This document shows, in pieces, positions 59,840-64,000 of a stretch of DNA of 64,000 nt. The notes beneath the pieces were generated by a model. It made no database searches. It had not been told where the DNA came from and saw only the letters and a program-made list of their open reading frames with translations. This DNA is from Chloroflexota bacterium (lineage in GTDB: Bacteria; Chloroflexota; Dehalococcoidia; Lucifugimonadales; UBA3495): positions 51,679 through 115,678 of the forward strand of contig JACZUF010000006.1 in assembly GCA_022573285.1 (NCBI GenBank), in the 5' to 3' direction. The translations under genes were made by a program, and so were the position numbers. Every line of letters begins with the position of its first letter. Position 1 is the first letter of the stretch.

Positions 59840-60826
59840 TCAGCCAACCTCCACGGGCGTCTTGGTCAACACCCGCTGAACCTTCATGTGGGAAACGTCG
59901 ATGCCGTGATCGGCCAGCAAGGCGGCGGCGATTTTCCGGTAGCCGCCGATGTTGGGCCGGGCGGCAACTTCCCTGATTCGGGCCTCGACCTGGGCCGCGT
60001 TCTGCCGTAACACCGGCCCCGGCTGTCCATCCGTCCCCCTTCGGCTGTTACACTGTCCACCGGGGGCCGGGACCGGGCCATCTTCCATCGGGTCCGGGGC
60101 CGCATCTTCCGGGTCGTTGATGTCGACTAGTGGGTTGCCGTCCAGGTCGGTCATGACGGCCTGGACGCCAAGGTCCGTCTGGACGGCAGGCTGGTAATCC
60201 GGGTCCATGAAGTCGGTATCTCCGTGGGGGTGTAACACTTCGCCAGGCGTGGTGCCGGGGGGACTGAACCCCACCGGGTTAGGTGTTACACCGTCCAACG
60301 GGGCTGCTGCGGTCACGGTTGGGGCAAAAGGACGCCGGGCCGGACCCGGCGCTTCGCCGTCTGAGAATCCGGCTTCCCAGGTGCATGTTCCGCCGATGGT
60401 GAAATAAACGTCGATCCCGGCCTCGCATAGCTCATAGTCCAGCTTTCGCCATTCGTCTTGCACGGCCTTGGGCCGTTTCATCCAGCCGCCGGAGAGCCGG
60501 ACAGCCTTAACCTCCGGGTGTTCGGCCAGGTATTCCCTGACCTGCGCCGGGGTGATGTCGTGGGGCGGGTTGGGCGCGAAGGCCCGGAAGGCCAGGAAGG
60601 GGCTGCGCCTTCGTTCAAAGGTCATAGCAAAGCCTCCTTGCTTGGGCTGGTAAAGTTGCCGGGCGCAGGCCTGGCACACCTGGTCTGCGGCAGTCGTTTC
60701 GCGCCGGAGCGGGTACATCAGTAAGCCGCACAGGGACGCTTCCTGGCCGTCCGGCAGCAGGTGAACTTCGCCGATGGCCAGGTTGATCCCGAACTGGTGT
60801 CCCTGGGGGGCGATTGGGCCGTTCAT
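59840..60826 (-). CDS. phage-like protein with zinc ribbon and C-terminal helix-turn-helix
   Basis: This 328-residue protein has an N-terminal Cys pair region (SLCGLL; VCQACARQLY), a mid-region (AVRLSGGWMKRPKAVQDEWR) and a low-complexity Pro/Gly/Asp stretch (about 175-260). The C-terminal segment RPNIGGYRKIAAALLADHGI ending VSHMKVQRVL looks like a helix-turn-helix. Its ATG overlaps the methyltransferase stop (ATGA). I do not recognise the family; it may be a regulator or replication-associated protein of the integrated element. Confidence 0.5.
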   Translation of the reverse strand: MNGPIAPQGHQFGINLAIGEVHLLPDGQEASLCGLLMYPLRRETTAADQVCQACARQLYQPKQGGFAMTFERRRSPFLAFRAFAPNPPHDITPAQVREYLAEHPEVKAVRLSGGWMKRPKAVQDEWRKLDYELCEAGIDVYFTIGGTCTWEAGFSDGEAPGPARRPFAPTVTAAAPLDGVTPNPVGFSPPGTTPGEVLHPHGDTDFMDPDYQPAVQTDLGVQAVMTDLDGNPLVDINDPEDAAPDPMEDGPVPAPGGQCNSRRGTDGQPGPVLRQNAAQVEARIREVAARPNIGGYRKIAAALLADHGIDVSHMKVQRVLTKTPVEVG

Positions 60827-61227
60827 GATTTCACCGGCTTAAAGACGACAACCGCTGATGGGAAGGGAGCCGGCTTGCCGTCGTCGTTGAAGCACAGCCG
60901 CCCCTCGATGAACCGAACGTGGCCCTTCATCACGTACTGGTGCCACCAGCGCGTGTCCGTCCTAGAAGGAATCAGACAAACGGCCAATGCCCCTTTTAGA
61001 GAAGATTCGTATGCCTTTTTGAGCCACTTGCCGATCTCTCTGCCGTAGGGCGGATTCATAAACACCCGCCCCGTCCACTCTGCGGTTAGGCCGCTCCAAA
61101 GACCTTCGTATCCTTTGGGACACGGATCTAAATCGAAGGGACCAAATTCGGCCTCCAACTGGTCATAGACGGCTTTGGGAGTAGCCCATTCACACGACAT
61201 GCTAGAAAACAAACCGGGATTGAGCAT
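60823..61227 (-). CDS. phage-type DNA N6-adenine methyltransferase
   Basis: This 134-residue protein matches the Dam-superfamily phage methyltransferases: WATPKAVYDQLEAEFGPFDLDPC at the start, the catalytic NPPYG in VFMNPPYGREIGKWL, then CLIPSRTDTRWWHQ and GRLCFNDDGKPAPFPSAVVVF. It is somewhat shorter than usual. The ATG at 61227 is 3 nt after the stop of the small zinc ORF, and its stop overlaps the next ATG. No restriction partner is adjacent, so it is probably a phage or element modification enzyme. Confidence 0.85.
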   Translation of the reverse strand: MLNPGLFSSMSCEWATPKAVYDQLEAEFGPFDLDPCPKGYEGLWSGLTAEWTGRVFMNPPYGREIGKWLKKAYESSLKGALAVCLIPSRTDTRWWHQYVMKGHVRFIEGRLCFNDDGKPAPFPSAVVVFKPVKS

Positions 61228-61230
61228 CCG

Positions 61231-61323
61231 CTATCCCGCTATCACCGCGCCCGCCCCGCAGACCGGGCACTCCCGCGTCTGTCCTGGCCAAGATGCTTTG
61301 GACTTATCGCAATGAGCGTTCAC
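61231..61323 (-). CDS. 30-residue zinc-knuckle ORF
   Basis: This tiny ORF (MNAHCDKSKASWPGQTRECP then VCGAGAVIAG) starts at a GTG with GGAGG 7 nt upstream and has a CPVC knuckle preceded by a HC pair. It ends 3 nt before the methyltransferase ATG, so the three genes 61323-59840 form an operon. It is typical of small zinc ribbons in phages. Confidence 0.55.
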   Translation of the reverse strand: MNAHCDKSKASWPGQTRECPVCGAGAVIAG

Positions 61324-61388
61324 CGCTACCCCTCCCGTCCATTCCCGTATAATTAGGCTCAACGATTTCGGTTATGTTGAGGCTGAGC

Positions 61389-62156
61389 ATGGATGGAATC
61401 TGGTTGCTGGTCGCGGGCGCTTTGATCGCTGGGGTACCAGCCGTCGCAGTAGCGTTCATTACCAATCGCAGCGCCGATAATCGGACGAAGGTCCAACTGG
61501 ACCGTGAGAGCCGACAGCAAGAACGCGAACGAATTCGAATCATTCGTAGTGGGCCGATTCAAGATTTGGCCGAATTGATTAAGGCTACCTCCGTATTCAT
61601 GGGCCGAACTATTACGCCTACCTCTGTGCGTGGAGGGAGGATGGATTTTGATCCTATGCACAGAGTGATGGAAGCAAGTTTCACCTCGACGTCTTCTATG
61701 GCTGCTATTGGAGAACAAGACGTTGCGGAGGAAACAAGTTCCTTGGCATACCTGCTTGCTCCATTTCTCGGAGAACTTGACGTGGAACAAAGGGAGCAGC
61801 TTGTCGATGAGAATACTCCCAAAATTGGTGTGGCTCTGGAGTCGATAAAGCGTCATCAAATGCGGCTCATGGAGGCGTTGGAACAGATTGATGAGAGACC
61901 TGAGTATGAGGAAACAACACCGTCGGGAAAAAGGGGGAAATCCAACATCGATCTATTTCTGATGATGGTAGAGGGGATTGTTTTCGTTATTACTGCGGCG
62001 TTTCTCATCCTTGGGGTTATAGGTATCCTCAGCACAGGCAGAGATGTTGGACAGCTAACGTCTGATAACCGATATCTCGTGATCTCTATGGGGACCTTCT
62101 TAATATTTCTCATGGCGGCCCGATGGGTCGTGCAATGGTGGTTTGTGCGTGACTAA
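61389..62156 (+). CDS. membrane protein, unknown function, 255 aa
   Basis: This protein has a TM segment at the N-terminus (GIWLLVAGALIAGVPAVAVA), a long polar region with a coiled-coil-like DRESRQQERERIRI, and two TM segments at the C-terminus (VEGIVFVITAAFLILGVIGI; YLVISMGTFLIFLMAARWVV). The ATG at 61389 follows GAGG at 6 nt. AT-rich codons mark it as part of the integrated element. The family is unknown. Confidence 0.6.
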   Translation: MDGIWLLVAGALIAGVPAVAVAFITNRSADNRTKVQLDRESRQQERERIRIIRSGPIQDLAELIKATSVFMGRTITPTSVRGGRMDFDPMHRVMEASFTSTSSMAAIGEQDVAEETSSLAYLLAPFLGELDVEQREQLVDENTPKIGVALESIKRHQMRLMEALEQIDERPEYEETTPSGKRGKSNIDLFLMMVEGIVFVITAAFLILGVIGILSTGRDVGQLTSDNRYLVISMGTFLIFLMAARWVVQWWFVRD

Positions 62157-62162
62157 GATCAA

Positions 62163-62540
62163 TCACCCACCCTCCATCGGCAGCTGGTGCTGAATCCCCA
62201 GGTGCGCGGGCGGCGGCGGTAGGTTAATTGTCGCGGAAACCTTGATGTACTCTGCGTCGATCTCCGGGTCGCCCAACCGGCCATAGACCCGCATCGTCAA
62301 CATCGGGTCATGGCGGCTCATCCGGGCCGTGTTCTCGGTGCTGGCCCGGCGCTTCACCATGGCGTTGAAGGTGTGCCGGAGAATCTGCGGACGGTTCGTG
62401 TCGGCGTTGATTCCAGCGGCATCCAGGGCATCAGAAACCCACTTGCTTGTGAGGTTGGGAGTAACCGGCGTCACCGGGTCGCGCCCGTTCCCCCGTACAA
62501 AATAAAAGCCCCGCAATCCTTGCGGGGCCTCTTTGACCAA
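62163..62540 (-). pseudogene. tyrosine recombinase (integrase) C-terminal fragment
   Basis: The frame contains the tyrosine recombinase core in ILRHTFNAMVKRR (Arg-His box) and MSRHDPMLTMRVYGRLGDPE (His and the nucleophile Tyr). The first catalytic Arg and the N-terminal half are missing. Its first 15 or so residues are merely the translated tRNA terminator, so the real fragment begins after about 62500. It abuts the 3' side of tRNA-Cys, a usual integration site. Confidence 0.75.
62500..62528 (-). terminator. terminator of the tRNA-Cys/tRNA-Leu transcript
   Basis: On the minus strand GCCCCGCAA/TTGCGGGGC (9 bp, 3-nt loop) is followed by TTTTATTTT, 35 nt past the tRNA-Cys 3' end. It overlaps the reading frame of the integrase fragment. 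Confidence 0.85.
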
Positions 62541-62562
62541 TCGAAATTAATTGAGATTGAGA

Positions 62563-62638
62563 TGGAGGCGACGGGCGGATTCGAACCGCCGAATAGAGGT
62601 TTTGCAGACCTCCGCCTTAACCACTTGGCTACGTCGCC
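62563..62638 (-). tRNA. tRNA-Cys (anticodon GCA)
   Basis: The minus strand folds with acceptor GGCGACG/CGTCGCC, U73 and CCA. The anticodon arm is GAGGT-CTGCAAA-ACCTC (anticodon GCA) and the T arm GGCGGTTCGAATCCGCC. Confidence 0.95.
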
Positions 62639-62670
62639 CCGGTGTGCTCTACGGCCAGACTATCCTGCTA

Positions 62671-62757
62671 TGGTGCCGAGGGTGGGATTTGAACCCACAC
62701 GAGCTTACGCCCACGGCCCCCTCAAGACCGCGTGTCTACCAGTTCCACCACCTCGGC
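62671..62757 (-). tRNA. tRNA-Leu (anticodon GAG)
   Basis: The class II tRNA has acceptor GCCGAGG/CCTCGGC, A73 and CCA. The anticodon arm is CGGTC-TTGAGGG-GGCCG (anticodon GAG), with a long variable arm and T arm GTGGGTTCAAATCCCAC. It lies 33 nt upstream of tRNA-Cys, probably in one transcript. Confidence 0.93.
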
Positions 62758-62878
62758 CCAGCCGTGCGCGCCGGTATTATATCATTTCTTAGGCATGGGG
62801 GCACCTGTAATCAAGCCTGGGGACACCCCTGGTCCACTGCGGCGGACACCTTGAATTTCGAACCCCTATAATGGGGCT

Positions 62879-63241
62879 ATGTCCCGTGATCGACGCCGAA
62901 AACAGGTCAGTCTGACGGCCTTCGACAATGAGCCCACGGCCCGGATGGCGGAACAACGCCTTCAACTGGAGGGCATACCCTGCTTTATCCGTTCCCTGCG
63001 CGGCGGCCCCGGCCTCTGGGGGTCGGCCTACAATCTGCCCCACGACCTGCTGGTCTACGAAGACGACGCGATGCGGGCCCGGGAGGTCCTGGACATTGCG
63101 CCCCGAGAGATACTCGAGCGGGAACGCCAAGGTCGACAGCCGCCGGCTCCCAGGCCCCAATGGATAGTCACCGGAGCGATAGTATTGGTCGTCGCATTCA
63201 TGGCCTTGGCCGTGGTGATCGCGAACCGGGCAATCCGCTAA
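62879..63241 (+). CDS. DUF2007-like protein with C-terminal TM segment
   Basis: This 120-residue protein has an N-terminal DUF2007-like fold (SLTAFDNEPTARMAEQRLQL; GIPCFIRSLRGGPGLWG; NLPHDLLVYEDDAMRAREVL). A TM segment follows at about 95-116 (IVTGAIVLVVAFMALAVVIA). A TATAAT at 62867-62872 lies only 6 nt before the ATG, so the mRNA may be leaderless. The function is unknown. Confidence 0.75.
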   Translation: MSRDRRRKQVSLTAFDNEPTARMAEQRLQLEGIPCFIRSLRGGPGLWGSAYNLPHDLLVYEDDAMRAREVLDIAPREILERERQGRQPPAPRPQWIVTGAIVLVVAFMALAVVIANRAIR

Positions 63242-63280
63242 CCCCAGCCCATTCTTGCTCCGCAGGTGTCCGGCAATTCG

Positions 63281-63309
63281 TTGACACCCTTGGGGGCGAA
63301 ATCTAAACT
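63281..63309 (+). promoter_or_regulatory. sigma70-type promoter with perfect -35
   Basis: TTGACA (63281-63286), a 17-bp spacer and TAAACT (63304-63309). The expected transcript start is near 63316, so the gene at 63487 would have a leader of about 170 nt. Confidence 0.75.
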
Positions 63310-63486
63310 TTTTGTAAGCGTTTCCAATGCAGAGAATACTTCTAGGACCGACTGGTTAACACGGAACTAAGACACGATCCAAGGAGCCTAAGAAATTCGA
63401 TACCGCCAACGGCCTGGCCCGGCTGGGGCGGTGGGCAGGACTTGACCTGAGTAGTTGCCGGACGCCCCGGTTGTGAGGAGGAAGCA

Positions 63487-64000
63487 GTGTCTACAAGGTT
63501 GGGCATCGAACTGGTCATGGAGCCCGCGTTCACCGCACGGGCCTACCGCGCCCGGCAGATAGTCTGCGGGCAGTACGCATCGTGGGCGGCCGAGATGCAC
63601 ATGTTGCGCCTGAGCTTGGTCGGTTATTTCCAATGCTCTGACACGGTGGTGGACCTGTTGGCCCACGGCGCCGGCCGCTTGGCTGAGGAGAGCCGGCAGC
63701 GCAGCCCCCGGTTTTCCATCAATTGCCGCGGCGTGTCCAACGGACGGAACGGCAGTGGCGACGGCGGCGAGACCGGGGAACGCAACAACGTCTATCTGGA
63801 CTTTAAGCAGACCGACCCCAATCACCCTCTGACAACCCTCCATCGCGCGGCCATGACCATGGTTCAGGAACTGCCCGGCGCGGTCCCTCCTCCGGAACAT
63901 GTTGAATTCCACCCCAAGATCAACCTCATGGAGTACGCCGGTCTGCCACCGGCGGTGATGGCCGACGCCTCCGACTTCGCCAAAGGCGTGGCCATCGACA
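63487..64000 (+). CDS. 3'-truncated CDS, possibly a 2H phosphoesterase/RNA-ligase-like protein
   Basis: The frame starts at a GTG with GAGGAGGAA 4-5 nt upstream and runs off the window (171 codons seen). The start is STRLGIELVMEPAFTARAYR. Two His-containing strands, AAEMHMLRLSLVGYF and VEFHPKINLMEYAGLPP, and a NNVYLDFKQTD strand recall the LigT/2H fold, but the strict HxTx motifs are not visible. The call is therefore weak; the gene itself is well supported by its promoter and Shine-Dalgarno. Confidence 0.6.
   Translation, partial: MSTRLGIELVMEPAFTARAYRARQIVCGQYASWAAEMHMLRLSLVGYFQCSDTVVDLLAHGAGRLAEESRQRSPRFSINCRGVSNGRNGSGDGGETGERNNVYLDFKQTDPNHPLTTLHRAAMTMVQELPGAVPPPEHVEFHPKINLMEYAGLPPAVMADASDFAKGVAID

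Noticed and set aside
63388..63912. 174-residue minus-strand ORF at the window end
   Set aside because: Shadow of the plus-strand gene starting at 63487, which has a strong Shine-Dalgarno and promoter.

Overview
The window is a GC-rich bacterial chromosome segment that starts inside one gene and ends inside another. The gene content suggests a Chloroflexota bacterium, probably Dehalococcoidia or SAR202-like. The pointers are an argF-der-plsY-gpsA block, many catabolic paralogues (two LLM-class flavin oxidoreductases, a CaiB/BaiF CoA-transferase, SDRs, an M24 peptidase, ThDP enzymes), a QueG/dehalogenase-like 8Fe-8S protein, and lipoproteins with Pro/Thr linkers. This placement is inferred from gene content; the window has no rRNA gene.

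Layout. 0-11 kb is mostly housekeeping: an inositol-monophosphatase family enzyme, an amidohydrolase flanked by two copies of a palindromic repeat, prs preceded by a 40-codon coupled ORF, ispH, a YbhN-type membrane protein, and the argF-der-plsY-gpsA block on the minus strand. 11-17 kb holds a hotdog thioesterase, a pentapeptide-repeat/TIR fusion, small hypothetical and SRPBCC proteins, and a LuxR-type regulator followed by two trypsin-like proteases. 17-33 kb mixes metabolism (Fe-S protein, ThDP enzyme, rsmI, cyclophilin, leucine dehydrogenase, mazG, sppA) with transporters. 33-41 kb is an accessory catabolic region: an ABC-type substrate-binding gene interrupted by one in-frame TGA, LLM oxidoreductases, a VapBC-like pair, M24 peptidase, an atypical SDR and a CoA-transferase. 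41.6-49.3 kb is a cluster of exported proteins, several built of tandem repeats. 49.3-51.2 kb is a small island with a KAP-type NTPase. 51.2-58 kb has 2-oxoacid dehydrogenase E1 genes, a divergent MarR regulator, a TauE/SafE permease, a complete transcription unit for a 42-residue secreted peptide, and an MFS exporter. 58.2-62.8 kb lies among three tRNA genes (Leu-UAA, Cys-GCA, Leu-GAG) and looks like an eroded integrated element: a Panacea-domain toxin-antitoxin pair, two tiny zinc-knuckle ORFs, a phage-type adenine methyltransferase and a tyrosine recombinase fragment abutting the tRNA-Cys terminator. The window ends in a gene driven by a near-consensus promoter with a leader of about 170 nt.

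The most interesting observations are the pentapeptide-TIR fusion, the in-frame TGA in the substrate-binding protein, the 42-residue secreted peptide unit, the Panacea pair inside the tRNA-bounded element, the KAP island with 15-bp flanking repeats, the regulator/tandem-protease operon, the coupled ORF before prs, and the SDR and ornithine carbamoyltransferase homologues that lack textbook catalytic residues. No CRISPR array, intact insertion sequence, rRNA gene or clear riboswitch was seen.
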